A stretch of DNA of 48,070 bases from a virus. The first letter of the stretch is position 1; the number at the start of each line of letters is the position of its first letter. The stretch lies in IMG/VR virus record IMGVR_UViG_3300007512_000062, positions 1-48,070 of that record. One strand, 5' to 3'. The position numbers and the translations under genes were made by a program. Positions 27,316 through 35,629 of this stretch are shown piece by piece. The notes beneath the pieces were generated by a model. It worked only from the letters and a program-made list of their open reading frames with translations, was not told where the DNA came from and searched no databases.

Positions 27316-29766
27316 CTATAACGATTTTAAAATTTTATCTACTTCTTCTAGTGAAGCTCTATTAGGCAATAATGTCATATCTGCCCAAGATTTGCCTATA
27401 TCTAAATCACTTAACATAGGAATATCATCTGACTGAATGAGCGGATGCTCATTCCATTCCATTTCTTCAATTAGAACATCGTTAAGGAATTTAACTACCT
27501 TAGGGTCATCTTTTACTAAGAAATAGGCAGCATCGTGAATCATGTTAACAGGAAGGATATCTGCATACATTTCTGCTTCTTCGATCCTTTGATTCGTAGC
27601 GATTACTGCTCTATTAAGTAGCATCCCCCAGGATTGTGTAACTGCATTGTTAGCACTACGTACTTCTGCAGTTGCTGCATATGGAGTCTTTTTATTATCC
27701 ATTACAGACTTACTAATAATAGGTGTCTTAATTTTTAACCCAAAAGCACATTCCATGTAGCCATGTTTAATAGCAAATTTCTTGTTCTTTTCAGCAAACT
27801 CATCAGATACCTTATATAGTTCATGATAACTATCTTCAATTTCTTTAGCTTCCTTCAATGGGATACCAGCATTCTTATTTAAAGTGAACGCTGTACCTCC
27901 ATAAGTTAAAGCAAATGTAGGTCCTTTACCTTTTTGTCTAAGTTCCTTGTATTTACTAGAAATTGAATTAATACTATCTACATCTTCTGGGTCTATGTCA
28001 GCCATTTGGTCTTTAAAATATGCGTATGCATTTAGACAGTGACTGTCATAACCTTGAGTATAAATCTTAATTCTATTAGGGTCTCCAGATACAATTGCAT
28101 TAATTCTAGCTTCTAGAGCATTGAAATCTGCACCTGCAAATAACCACCCTTCAGGAGCTACAACACAGCTTTTAATTAACTTACCCATCTTACCTTGTGC
28201 AGGTAGATTAGTTAAATTAGGTGAATTACTAGATAGTCTTCCTGATTGTGTTCCACCTAATTTTAGATTACCATGTAAAAAGTTATTTCCAGCTTTAAAA
28301 GCTTTAAGAAATGTACCTGTTATTTTAGATACTTCTGCAATTTTAAGAATACCCTCTATAATTTCAAGAGCTTCTGTATTTTGAGTCTCTTTCTTAAGTT
28401 TTTTAAGTGTTTTAGCATCAGTAGCTGGACTACCTCCAGCAGTTATATCTAATACAGGTAGCTTTAGTATTTCGAAGAGTATTGTTGCTATTTGCTTTCC
28501 TGAACTTGGGTTAAATTGAATATACTGAAAATCTTCAATAGACTTTACTTTAGTTTTTAATTTAGCATTAGCTTGTTCTCGTGCTTGTTCTTGAAATATT
28601 TGATCAGCTTTTTGGATAGTAGGTAATTTATGTAACTTTACACGTACTGCATATTCTTCATCTTTTAGTTGTTTGTATACTGTATCTACTACTGCTTGGT
28701 CTAGTGGTAAGCCTACTAACATCATTTTAAGAATAGGCTTAATACTAGGCTTGAATATATCAATATACGTTTCACTAGTAAGTTGGTTACTATATTTGTT
28801 ATAAACAAACCATGTAGCTAACGTATCAATTAGATTGTATTTCATTAATTCTTCAGAAGTATGTTTAGTAATATCTTTTACATCTAAAGCATAATTTCCT
28901 ACATATTCAAGAGCATTGCCTTTAAGCCCTAAATCTACTTGAGTAGTAGAGTTCTTTTCTAAATAAGCAAGTAACATGGTGTCGTCTACTTGACTAAATA
29001 CTTCAAGACCTTCTTGCAATCCTTTGTAGTCAGTTTCAGATTCCATCCACCAATTAGCTATCATTAGCTTAGCATCAAATAATGCATTGTGCATAATTAA
29101 AGTACCTGAGTAATTTACTAGGAATTCTTTAATATTCCAGTAACCAGTTTCTCTAATATCAATAGCAACACCATTATGTTGATCCCATGCAAAAGCAATA
29201 GTAACAATAGTGTCTGTTAATTTAAGTCCTGTGGTTTCAATATCTACAGTCAGTGCTGGGTATTGGTATAGTTGATCTAAAATATCTAACTCAGTACCTA
29301 GAACTTTAGTGTATTCTTCAGAATGTATGACAGCTTTTTTAGTAAAGCCTGTAATAGCTTTAAGTCCTATATCAATTAGTAATTGATTTTCAGGCTGTTT
29401 ATACAATGATTTGTAGTGAGGTACATGTACACACCTAAAGTCTTCATATTCGTCAAATTTACTCAGTACAGCAGTACCTACATGTGTGGATACCTTTGTA
29501 TTTTTAGTTAACCACTTGTAGTAGTTACTGTCTGCAACAATTAAGTTAGTTACAGTAGTAGGAATTTGTTCCCTTAATTTAGTTAACCATGCTTTACCTA
29601 CTTTAGCAGATACTTTTTTAGGTGTATCGTATATTAGTGGTTTAGCTATTATAGAATCTCTAGCTATACCTAATTTTTCTAAAGGAGCATAGTAGTATTC
29701 ATTTAACGAATATTCATCTATCCCACCTCTCTCATTAATGAGAAGTACGGTAGTAATTGGTTTCAT
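27316..29766 (-). CDS. Family A DNA polymerase with 3'-5' exonuclease
   Basis: 816 residues. The proofreading domain has LTVDIETTG (D175, E177), the exo II helix HNALFDAK, and YNLIDTLAT for exo III. The polymerase domain has motif A FAGADFNALEAR with D547, the O-helix RxxxKxxxFxxxYG with F618 at the position of E. coli Pol I F762, and motif C MIHDAAYF with D745. The protein is of N4 gp39 type and is the replicative polymerase. Phe at the O-helix position differs from Tyr in T7. It lies downstream of the MoxR-VWA pair and upstream of nuclease and primase in one leftward unit. Confidence 0.95.
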   Translation of the reverse strand: MKPITTVLLINERGGIDEYSLNEYYYAPLEKLGIARDSIIAKPLIYDTPKKVSAKVGKAWLTKLREQIPTTVTNLIVADSNYYKWLTKNTKVSTHVGTAVLSKFDEYEDFRCVHVPHYKSLYKQPENQLLIDIGLKAITGFTKKAVIHSEEYTKVLGTELDILDQLYQYPALTVDIETTGLKLTDTIVTIAFAWDQHNGVAIDIRETGYWNIKEFLVNYSGTLIMHNALFDAKLMIANWWMESETDYKGLQEGLEVFSQVDDTMLLAYLEKNSTTQVDLGLKGNALEYVGNYALDVKDITKHTSEELMKYNLIDTLATWFVYNKYSNQLTSETYIDIFKPSIKPILKMMLVGLPLDQAVVDTVYKQLKDEEYAVRVKLHKLPTIQKADQIFQEQAREQANAKLKTKVKSIEDFQYIQFNPSSGKQIATILFEILKLPVLDITAGGSPATDAKTLKKLKKETQNTEALEIIEGILKIAEVSKITGTFLKAFKAGNNFLHGNLKLGGTQSGRLSSNSPNLTNLPAQGKMGKLIKSCVVAPEGWLFAGADFNALEARINAIVSGDPNRIKIYTQGYDSHCLNAYAYFKDQMADIDPEDVDSINSISSKYKELRQKGKGPTFALTYGGTAFTLNKNAGIPLKEAKEIEDSYHELYKVSDEFAEKNKKFAIKHGYMECAFGLKIKTPIISKSVMDNKKTPYAATAEVRSANNAVTQSWGMLLNRAVIATNQRIEEAEMYADILPVNMIHDAAYFLVKDDPKVVKFLNDVLIEEMEWNEHPLIQSDDIPMLSDLDIGKSWADMTLLPNRASLEEVDKILKSL

Positions 29767-29771
29767 AGAAG

Positions 29772-29960
29772 TTAATGTAATACTTTAGGTGGCTTTGAAA
29801 GTAAATCCAATATTTTTTCAGCTTTATCTAAATATTCTTCTTTATGCTGTGTGTAAAACTCTAAAGCTTCTTTTTTTGAAAAAGAAGTAGAAGTCTGTTC
29901 AATAGCACCCATGTAATACTCAAAGCATAATGCTTGAGATAATGTAATGATTTCAGTCAT
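29772..29960 (-). CDS. 62-aa helical protein
   Basis: 62 residues, start overlapping the VWA gene stop, five bases before the polymerase start. Predicted to be all helical, acidic then basic (KKEALEFYTQHKEEYLDKAEKILDLL). Tight packing between the VWA gene and polymerase supports a real gene. No family was recognised. Confidence 0.6.
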   Translation of the reverse strand: MTEIITLSQALCFEYYMGAIEQTSTSFSKKEALEFYTQHKEEYLDKAEKILDLLSKPPKVLH

Positions 29961-31089
29961 TGATATAAATAGTCTCCCCTATTACTGCAGGCTCATGATC
30001 TGAGTTGCATACCCATAAAACATCATATTCTACATTATTTTGTACAGGCTCTGCGTATAAATCCGTGAAGTAGATTAGTATGTTAGGAGGATTATCTTTA
30101 CAATATTCAAATACAGGATCGAAAGAAGTACCCCCTTCACCTTTAAATTGGATATCATGAATATCTGTATATTTATCTACTTTATGTACACCATGTATAA
30201 TGTAATCACAGTCAATTACTACTAGTTCTTCTGGCTGATAGGTATCTCTAATACTTTCAATTTCAGTTAGCATTTCAGTTAGTTCTTCTTGTGTAACTGA
30301 ACCTGAAGTATCAATAGCAATAGTGATATTTCCAATTGTTTCAGAATACATGCTAGGCAAGTAATGATTAGGCATAAACCTTTTATTAGGTCTCATCCAT
30401 GTAAAGTCATTCTTACTGCGTTCACTTACATACCTATCTAATAACTGTTTCCAATCTAATTTAGGATTAATTAGATCATCAATCATTCTAGCTACTTCCC
30501 CAGGGATTTCACCTTGTTGTTTACCAGCCATCATGGATTGTGTCTGTGCTTGTACAATAATACTAGTTAATTGCTCTTTTAGCTTATCAGTACCTTGTGC
30601 AGTATTTTGAGAATCTTGATCATTAGTAGATCCTTCACCAGGTTCTAAGATATCTTGTACAAAGTTTTTATATTGATCTTGCTCTTCAAATATGATGTCA
30701 TACACTTGCTCAGTAGTCATATCAGCATATTTACTATCATGCAAACCATCAGCAGGTAATTTAAAATTTGCTTTAAGTAGCATATCATTAATTACGTAGT
30801 CACCAGCAACGTTCCATAAGCGCTTATCTCTATTTCCTACTCTTGTAATATGTTGGAATGCTACGTGCCACACTTCGTGTGCCAGTAGCCCAGTAAGCTC
30901 TTCTGTATCAATAGAAGCTACGAAATCAGGATTGTATAGAATAGTAAGTCCATTAGTACCTGCTGTAGGTATTACATCTGAAATTTCATGACGTAATCGA
31001 AGACATATAGTAGATAGAAACACAGATTTAGACATTAACTGCACTTTGGCATACCTAATTCTGTCTTCTAAAGTTTTGTTTGTCTCCAT
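29953..31089 (-). CDS. VWA-domain protein with metallopeptidase-like domain
   Basis: 378 residues. The N-terminal domain carries HEVWH at 71-75 inside LLAHEVWHVAFQH, the DUF2201-type metallopeptidase-like region. A polar linker covers about 148-195. The C-terminal VWA domain has a complete MIDAS start, DTSGS at 260-264, and a later FKGEGGTSFDP with the conserved Gly-Thr. N4-like phages carry this protein beside a MoxR ATPase, and the two are four bases apart here. MoxR-VWA pairs usually act as a metal- or partner-loading chaperone; the target in these phages is unknown. Confidence 0.85.
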   Translation of the reverse strand: METNKTLEDRIRYAKVQLMSKSVFLSTICLRLRHEISDVIPTAGTNGLTILYNPDFVASIDTEELTGLLAHEVWHVAFQHITRVGNRDKRLWNVAGDYVINDMLLKANFKLPADGLHDSKYADMTTEQVYDIIFEEQDQYKNFVQDILEPGEGSTNDQDSQNTAQGTDKLKEQLTSIIVQAQTQSMMAGKQQGEIPGEVARMIDDLINPKLDWKQLLDRYVSERSKNDFTWMRPNKRFMPNHYLPSMYSETIGNITIAIDTSGSVTQEELTEMLTEIESIRDTYQPEELVVIDCDYIIHGVHKVDKYTDIHDIQFKGEGGTSFDPVFEYCKDNPPNILIYFTDLYAEPVQNNVEYDVLWVCNSDHEPAVIGETIYIND

Positions 31090-31093
31090 AGTA

Positions 31094-32122
31094 TTATCCT
31101 ACCATTAAGTGTGCATTCTTATTTACCCAATCTAAAATTAATTGATGTCCTTTTAATGCAGGTGTTTTACTATATACATCTTTTAATGTAAGTAATTGCA
31201 TTTCAGGAGGTAGTTTATTAACTACAACTAGTAATTGTGTAATATTTTGTTCATTCATATTATGACTAACTAGAGTAGTTAAAGCGTATTGTTTATCTGG
31301 TTCATCTGGCATCTGAATTCCATGAGGATTTTGTAACATATCCTCAATAGTAGGTAGAGATTCATAAATCTCGCAGTATGCTTTAAATTCAGTAGCAGGT
31401 CCTTGACCTACAGTACCCGACATTAATACATAGTCTGTATAGTCAAAGTCTTCTCTTGAAGCAATAATATCTGACAAGAAGCTCCAAGTTCTAGGACATG
31501 CAAACGTATCATCACTATGATTAGGATCAAATGTATGTAGACGCTCAGGTCTAAATTTAATAAATGAAATTACTCTATGATCAATACCGTTTGTATTAGC
31601 CCACTCTAACCAGTCCTTGTGACTTACAGATAGATTCATATGAATTAATCTAGACTGCATAGCTGTACTTAATTTGTTAACTACTGCCTTATCAGTCTTT
31701 TTATTACCAGCACATACAATCCAAGTATTAGGGTGTAATTCATATTCTCCTACCATACGATCCAGTACAACTTTATAAGCTGCTGATTGTAGATTAGGGG
31801 TAGCTGAATTCATCTCATCTAAAAAGATTAGCCAACCATTCTTACCTTCAGGAATTTTATCAATACCTTTTAATGGAAATAATGATGGTGGTGCGTATTT
31901 CATACGTATACCTGCTTTATCTACAATAGGAAATCCTAGTAGATCAGTAGGGTCTGCTTGTGCTAACCTTAGGTCACGTACTTCTACATTAACTGATTTA
32001 GCTAAATCATTAATAATGTCTGATTTACCAATTCCTGGGCTACCTACAAGCATAGGTACTTTATCTGCTTTAAATAAGCGTTTTAAGCCTTCTGAGGCAT
32101 CTTTAGGTGTGATATCTAACAT
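31094..32122 (-). CDS. MoxR-like AAA+ ATPase
   Basis: 342 residues. Walker A is GSPGIGKS at 27-34, Walker B is WLIFLDEMN with D102-E103, the sensor strand is NTWIVCAGNKK, and the arginine-finger region has MQSRLIH. The layout is that of MoxR/RavA AAA+ proteins. It lies directly upstream of the VWA gene with which MoxR proteins cooperate, and has its N4 counterpart in the same relative place. It probably remodels a phage or host complex early in infection. Confidence 0.9.
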   Translation of the reverse strand: MLDITPKDASEGLKRLFKADKVPMLVGSPGIGKSDIINDLAKSVNVEVRDLRLAQADPTDLLGFPIVDKAGIRMKYAPPSLFPLKGIDKIPEGKNGWLIFLDEMNSATPNLQSAAYKVVLDRMVGEYELHPNTWIVCAGNKKTDKAVVNKLSTAMQSRLIHMNLSVSHKDWLEWANTNGIDHRVISFIKFRPERLHTFDPNHSDDTFACPRTWSFLSDIIASREDFDYTDYVLMSGTVGQGPATEFKAYCEIYESLPTIEDMLQNPHGIQMPDEPDKQYALTTLVSHNMNEQNITQLLVVVNKLPPEMQLLTLKDVYSKTPALKGHQLILDWVNKNAHLMVG

Positions 32123-32123
32123 A

Positions 32124-32714
32124 CTAATTCTCCAGAATATTTAAGGTAACTCTTTGTTGCATAGAAGATGTTGGTGCATCAGGAACTACTTCTTCTTTTA
32201 CTTGTTTAGCTTTACGTGGTGCACGTTTAGGTTCTTCAGGAATATACTTATGAAGCATTTCAGGCCACCCTTTACGTAATTTAGTAGTAGTATTCCAAGT
32301 ATCCAAAGAATCATTTAAGTACTGTTTCATTTCTTGCATTTCTTTTTGCAAATCAGTATCTTGTTGGTGTAGTGTAGATACTTCTTCTTCATGTTCTCTA
32401 GGAACAGTAAAAGGAATTTCCAAAGGTCTCCACTCATCTTTTGGGTCTACTGTTGCTAAATAATAATGAGGATTACGTTTTGTATACCAACGTTCGCTTT
32501 CTTCCTCATTTACTAACATTTGCACTTTATGTTTATGATGAAAAAATCCAGCAGGTAATTTTGAAATATATGGAGTATAGTATGAAATCCATGTTTCATA
32601 ACATTTAGTAGTTAGTTCTGTTTTAGCTGTTTCAATTTTAGTTGTAGGCAGATTAAATAAATCATTCATAATATCTTGTTGAATGCTATATTGGGCTTGT
32701 TGTCCTAATCGCAT
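32124..32714 (-). CDS. 196-aa protein upstream of MoxR, unknown
   Basis: 196 residues, ending one base before the MoxR start and beginning inside the 62-aa gene. Residues 40-100 are aromatic-rich (CYETWISYYTPYISKLP, then YYLATVDPKDEWRPLEIPF), residues 105-145 are a coiled-coil-like Glu/Gln helix, and the C terminus is basic (KRAPRKAKQVKEE). It probably belongs functionally with MoxR and VWA because of the tight spacing. No enzyme motif was seen. Confidence 0.65.
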   Translation of the reverse strand: MRLGQQAQYSIQQDIMNDLFNLPTTKIETAKTELTTKCYETWISYYTPYISKLPAGFFHHKHKVQMLVNEEESERWYTKRNPHYYLATVDPKDEWRPLEIPFTVPREHEEEVSTLHQQDTDLQKEMQEMKQYLNDSLDTWNTTTKLRKGWPEMLHKYIPEEPKRAPRKAKQVKEEVVPDAPTSSMQQRVTLNILEN

Positions 32715-32893
32715 GACGGCTCCTCGTAAAGTAATTGTTTAATTGTAATAAGTAACTCATCTATTTGGTCTTCTTGAATTAATGTTGCATTAAATGTTAA
32801 TTGCAGTATGTCTTCAGAGAGTTCTTCTACTTTATAGACGAGTTGATTTTCAGAATCTAATACTTTAAATTCTGTTTGGTTTTCTTCTAGCAT
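32705..32893 (-). CDS. 62-aa acidic protein, first gene after an early hairpin promoter
   Basis: 62 residues; start preceded by AAGGAGCTATTA. Strongly acidic (LEENQTEFKVLDSE, VEELSEDILQL), ending in EEPSCD. It begins about 15 bases after the predicted start of the hairpin promoter at 32912-32926, and its end overlaps the 196-aa gene. Small acidic first genes of early phage units often act on host proteins; here that is only a suggestion. Confidence 0.65.
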   Translation of the reverse strand: MLEENQTEFKVLDSENQLVYKVEELSEDILQLTFNATLIQEDQIDELLITIKQLLYEEPSCD

Positions 32894-32911
32894 TAATAGC
32901 TCCTTGCAATA

Positions 32912-32926
32912 AGGAACGGAGTTCCT
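32912..32926 (-). promoter_or_regulatory. Early hairpin promoter upstream of the MoxR-VWA-polymerase unit
   Basis: AGGAAC-GGA-GTTCCT, 6-bp stem, GGA loop, C-G closing pair on the + (template) strand. The loop centre 32919 at -11 puts the start at 32907-32908; -8 is A. The stop codon of the 58-aa zinc-ribbon gene lies inside the right arm, so the promoter sits at a gene junction. Confidence 0.75.
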
Positions 32927-33101
32927 ATTTGAACTTGGATTTTAACTTTCTAATTGTACGTTTAAAAAATCCAGGTGCTACATTAGGAATAAGATTGTAA
33001 TGTGATCTACACCACTTACACATCCCTTCTTCTAATTGAGAAGAATAAGAGCCACATGTTTCACATGTAGGCTGTGTTGGGTAATCTGCAGGCTGTTTCA
33101 T
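32925..33101 (-). CDS. 58-aa zinc-ribbon protein
   Basis: ATG at 33101, 58 codons. It has two CxxC knuckles (CETC and CKWC) 13 residues apart, then a basic tail (FFKRTIRKLKSKFK). This is a small zinc-ribbon fold likely to touch nucleic acid or a transcription protein. The ribosome binding site is poor; the start lies two bases after the stop of the gene before, suggesting coupling. The stop codon overlaps the hairpin promoter arm. Confidence 0.6.
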   Translation of the reverse strand: MKQPADYPTQPTCETCGSYSSQLEEGMCKWCRSHYNLIPNVAPGFFKRTIRKLKSKFK

Positions 33102-33103
33102 AA

Positions 33104-33232
33104 TTATTTACAGCGCTTACTATTTGGGTGTCTTGTACAACGATATGTACCATGACTAACTGATTTTTTACTAATTCTGTTACCATTGGCATCTCTTCTT
33201 TGAGTTCTGCCTTCAATAAGTGTTTTACTCAT
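33104..33232 (-). CDS. 42-aa basic protein
   Basis: ATG at 33232, GGAAA upstream, 42 codons. Very basic (TQRRDANGNRISKKS, CTRHPNSKRCK) with two Cys near the C terminus. It is followed two bases later by the zinc-ribbon gene. The 110 bases upstream hold short inverted repeats (GAGAGT/ACTCTC, CCAGT/ACTGG) with no T-run. Confidence 0.55.
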   Translation of the reverse strand: MSKTLIEGRTQRRDANGNRISKKSVSHGTYRCTRHPNSKRCK

Positions 33233-33343
33233 AATATTTCCAAATATAAATTAAATTAAGTGAGAGTTTTTACACACCAGTACTCTCAAACTGGCTAACA
33301 AGGCTGAGGTCTATATGAGGCCTTTGTGTTCTTAAACTAGTTA

Positions 33344-33538
33344 TTAATTTCTTTCTAAATACTCAATGACCATGTCTTGCTTTTCAGCTAGGTCTTCATA
33401 GAATTTTTGTTTAGTTGTGTAATGTTTAGATTTAGCTCGCTGCACTTGGTCTACTAAGTAGTTATGTATTTCAGTTGCCCAACCTATTTCAACACGATTA
33501 TCTTCGTAGTTATGTTTATTATCTCCATAAATAGCCAT
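33344..33538 (-). CDS. 64-aa protein, unknown
   Basis: 64 residues, three bases after the MazG-like gene. Polar and helical, with Tyr/His/Lys-rich segments (KSKHYTTKQKFYEDLAEKQDMV). There is no motif. Co-transcription with the pyrophosphohydrolase is likely. Confidence 0.6.
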   Translation of the reverse strand: MAIYGDNKHNYEDNRVEIGWATEIHNYLVDQVQRAKSKHYTTKQKFYEDLAEKQDMVIEYLERN

Positions 33539-33541
33539 AAT

Positions 33542-33856
33542 CTAATCCTTAATAAACATACCATCTTCTCGAAGATAGCCTGTACGGTCTTTAATTTCAT
33601 CGTAAGCTTGTTGTACACAGTCATCAAATTCAACACCTGCTGTTAAGCATACTCCCCTAAGGGTGACATAGATATCTCCTACTGCATCCATCATAGCGTG
33701 TCTATCGTTACGATTAATAGCATCAATTAATTCAGTAGTTTCTTCCAGTGTTTTAATAGATTGTGTTAATGGATTACCATTCTGTGCAATCTGTCTGTCA
33801 TAAAACCACTGGTCAATCTTCATGTCTGACCATTCATCTAAATTAAATTCACTCAT
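33542..33856 (-). CDS. MazG-like NTP pyrophosphohydrolase
   Basis: 104 residues from the ATG at 33856, set by GAGGAG; a longer frame upstream overlaps the next gene and lacks a site. It has the all-alpha NTP-PPase pattern: KTLEETTELIDAI gives the ExxE metal helix, and MMDAVGDIYVTLRG gives the second acidic helix (ExxD type). The short length fits the phage MazG-like group. It would hydrolyse nucleoside triphosphates, or lower ppGpp-type signals as proposed for phage MazG. The specificity cannot be told from sequence. Confidence 0.75.
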   Translation of the reverse strand: MSEFNLDEWSDMKIDQWFYDRQIAQNGNPLTQSIKTLEETTELIDAINRNDRHAMMDAVGDIYVTLRGVCLTAGVEFDDCVQQAYDEIKDRTGYLREDGMFIKD

Positions 33857-34073
33857 TTTTACTCTCCTCTGGTTCGTAATACCAGTATTTCTGGCTGGTG
33901 TTGTAATGAAATAAGCCATAGTAGTTACCTATTAAAGTTTCTTCACCTACCTTCCAACGACCATAAGCACCATCCATACCGAGGAACTTCATGCTAGTAG
34001 GATTATCATTAGAGTCACGCATTACTACTTTATCCCCTTTAGGGATGTTATATTGTTTAACTGATTCAGTCAT
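33849..34073 (-). CDS. 74-aa beta-rich protein
   Basis: 74 residues, ATGA overlap with the gene before it and GGAG upstream. Aromatic, beta-type sequence (MKFLGMDGAYGRWKVGEETL, then KYWYYEPEE). It overlaps the MazG-like gene by eight bases. No family was recognised. Confidence 0.6.
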   Translation of the reverse strand: MTESVKQYNIPKGDKVVMRDSNDNPTSMKFLGMDGAYGRWKVGEETLIGNYYGLFHYNTSQKYWYYEPEESKNE

Positions 34074-34255
34074 GAGGTTAACTCCACCATGTAGTTATAA
34101 AATTTATCTATTTCCCAGTCATCAGATTCACCATCTTCAATTTCAGATAGCATTAAATCAAATGCATCTTCGATGTTGTCTTTATGTTTAGGAAACTTTT
34201 TAATAGTAGCTTGGGCATCAGTAAATGCTTGGTGTATGTTTGCTGGATAGCTCAT
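34070..34255 (-). CDS. 61-aa acidic protein
   Basis: 61 residues, ATGA overlap at both ends in a chain of coupled tiny genes. Helical N half, then an acidic segment (LSEIEDGESDDWEID). Function unknown. Confidence 0.6.
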   Translation of the reverse strand: MSYPANIHQAFTDAQATIKKFPKHKDNIEDAFDLMLSEIEDGESDDWEIDKFYNYMVELTS

Positions 34256-34434
34256 AGTTTCTCTTCTAAGTAATCAATTATAGCATCTTGCATATCTAGC
34301 AGCTCTCTACTATTCATTTCAACAGTTTTAAGTAGTCTTGTAACTGTAATGTAGTCTTCACTAGGATTTTCAATTTCTAGTAATAGATCTCTTACATTAA
34401 AAGCTTTATCTAGTATTTCATTTAAGTTACTCAT
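34252..34434 (-). CDS. 60-aa helical acidic protein
   Basis: The start is the ATG at 34434 (ATGA overlap and GGAG at seven bases); a longer frame begins six codons earlier without a site. It is nearly all helix with alternating acidic residues (LNEILDKAF, LLLEIENPSED, MQDAIIDYLEEK). Function unknown. Confidence 0.6.
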   Translation of the reverse strand: MSNLNEILDKAFNVRDLLLEIENPSEDYITVTRLLKTVEMNSRELLDMQDAIIDYLEEKL

Positions 34435-34703
34435 TGAACTACTCCAGGACATTCCATAGGGTTATCAGCAGTGCATTCTCTAACAGTAGGACTATCGCCA
34501 GTCCCGTAAGGATCAGTAGTCCTCTGTATGTGATAACATTCTTGGCAGTATTCACCTTCTTCTTCAACTTTTGCCCATTCTTCATAGTCATCCTTGTCTT
34601 TAGCTAATTTAGCTTTAGCATAGTCATCAAAATCAGGTTCTTGGTCACGCATGAATTCATCATGCTCTTGCTCATCAATAAGTTGTTGTTTAACTCTTCC
34701 CAT
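34431..34703 (-). CDS. 90-aa acidic protein with a four-Cys site
   Basis: The start is the ATG at 34703, preceded by GGAG at nine bases; a GTG five codons upstream is possible. A long acidic helix (EQEHDEFMRDQEPDFDDYA) is followed by CQEC, then two Cys in the tail (VRECTADNPMECPG), a plausible zinc site. It overlaps the 69-aa gene by 14 bases. Function unknown. Confidence 0.6.
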   Translation of the reverse strand: MGRVKQQLIDEQEHDEFMRDQEPDFDDYAKAKLAKDKDDYEEWAKVEEEGEYCQECYHIQRTTDPYGTGDSPTVRECTADNPMECPGVVQ

Positions 34704-34899
34704 ACTGGTAGTCTCCACGATTACGCTTTACAGAAAGTGTTCTAGTTTTAGTTTCGTATTTACGAAAGCCTACTTGTTCTTCAGGAGGTTGACCATCTAA
34801 ATCTTCAAGTAATGTGTCTATAGTTGTTTTTACATTTGAGTAACCAGCATTATCTTGGTCACTACAATATGACATGTATTCATTAAAAGCATTGCTCAT
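34690..34899 (-). CDS. 69-aa protein, unknown
   Basis: 69 residues; start preceded by TAGGAGAATATT. Acidic N half (YCSDQDNAGYSNV, LLEDLDGQPPEE), basic C terminus (KTRTLSVKRNRGD). It begins the coupled chain of tiny genes down to the MazG-like gene. Confidence 0.6.
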   Translation of the reverse strand: MSNAFNEYMSYCSDQDNAGYSNVKTTIDTLLEDLDGQPPEEQVGFRKYETKTRTLSVKRNRGDYQYGKS

Positions 34900-34908
34900 A
34901 ATATTCTC

Positions 34909-35073
34909 CTATTTTTCAAATTTAGTTTTAAAGTGTGTGAAATTTGCAGGGTCTTGTTTAATGACTCTACGATTAATATCTTTGTTGATTTCAATAGCCA
35001 TTACAAGACCATAACTAATTATAACTACTCCAATTGTAGCAATTACCAGTGTAAATATAGTAAAGGTATCCAT
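34909..35073 (-). CDS. 54-aa single-pass membrane protein
   Basis: ATG at 35073 with AAGGAG at eight bases, two bases after the stop of the 118-aa gene; 54 codons. Residues 5-25 are a clear membrane helix (TIFTLVIATIGVVIISYGLVM), followed by a basic cytoplasmic-type tail (KDINRRVIKQD), so N-out/C-in is likely. It is one of several membrane miniproteins in the early block. Confidence 0.65.
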   Translation of the reverse strand: MDTFTIFTLVIATIGVVIISYGLVMAIEINKDINRRVIKQDPANFTHFKTKFEK

Positions 35074-35075
35074 AA

Positions 35076-35432
35076 TTAAACTCCTTCTATTCCTTGTGTA
35101 GGGTAAATTTCAAATTCATAGGCTGTACCTAAATGGTCTTCATAATCTCCAAATTCCTCACCTAATCTTACAATAGCACTTGTGTGTGTTAGACCGTCAG
35201 GATCTAATATTTCAGCCATTGTGTTTCTGTCTTGTAAGAAACCAGTAATTTTCTGTACATCTGTGTAACTGTCATACCATTTCCAATCTTCTAGTAAGTA
35301 TGTAGTATGAGTACTCTCAGGAAATAGGTCAGTAGGGTATTTAGAATCCCACCATTCATCTTTTAGTAAGTTTTCAAATTCTTTAGTATACCCATTAGGA
35401 ACTACTAACCATACTGCACTTCTATAACCCAT
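35076..35432 (-). CDS. Conserved phage protein of the MGYRS type, unknown
   Basis: 118 residues beginning MGYRSAVWLVVPN, a start shared by a family of small proteins seen in many lytic phages, function unknown to me. Mixed alpha/beta with Trp-rich centre (EDWKWYDSYTDVQ) and acidic loops; the C terminus ends YEFEIYPTQ. It lies two bases after the 63-aa zinc-ribbon gene and before the 54-aa membrane gene. Confidence 0.7.
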   Translation of the reverse strand: MGYRSAVWLVVPNGYTKEFENLLKDEWWDSKYPTDLFPESTHTTYLLEDWKWYDSYTDVQKITGFLQDRNTMAEILDPDGLTHTSAIVRLGEEFGDYEDHLGTAYEFEIYPTQGIEGV

Positions 35433-35434
35433 TT

Positions 35435-35626
35435 CTAATCTCTAAAGTTTTTAGTAATACGCTTATGAGTTAGCCCACACTCCTGACACTCATAAATAAT
35501 ATATGAAGGTGCTTTAATACCATCACCTTCTGTTTCTTTAGTTTTTTTAAGGGTGTCTGTTTTACATGCATGACACTTACGTTTATGTTCAATCATATTG
35601 TCATAAATAAATGAATAATTTAACAT
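35435..35626 (-). CDS. 63-aa zinc-ribbon protein
   Basis: 63 residues with CHAC at 18-21 and CQEC about 29 residues later, the spacing of a zinc ribbon, and basic flanks (EHKRKCHACK, THKRITKN). A nucleic-acid or polymerase-binding role is plausible but not shown. The start has no strong ribosome binding site; it lies three bases after the previous stop. Confidence 0.65.
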   Translation of the reverse strand: MLNYSFIYDNMIEHKRKCHACKTDTLKKTKETEGDGIKAPSYIIYECQECGLTHKRITKNFRD

Positions 35627-35629
35627 TAG

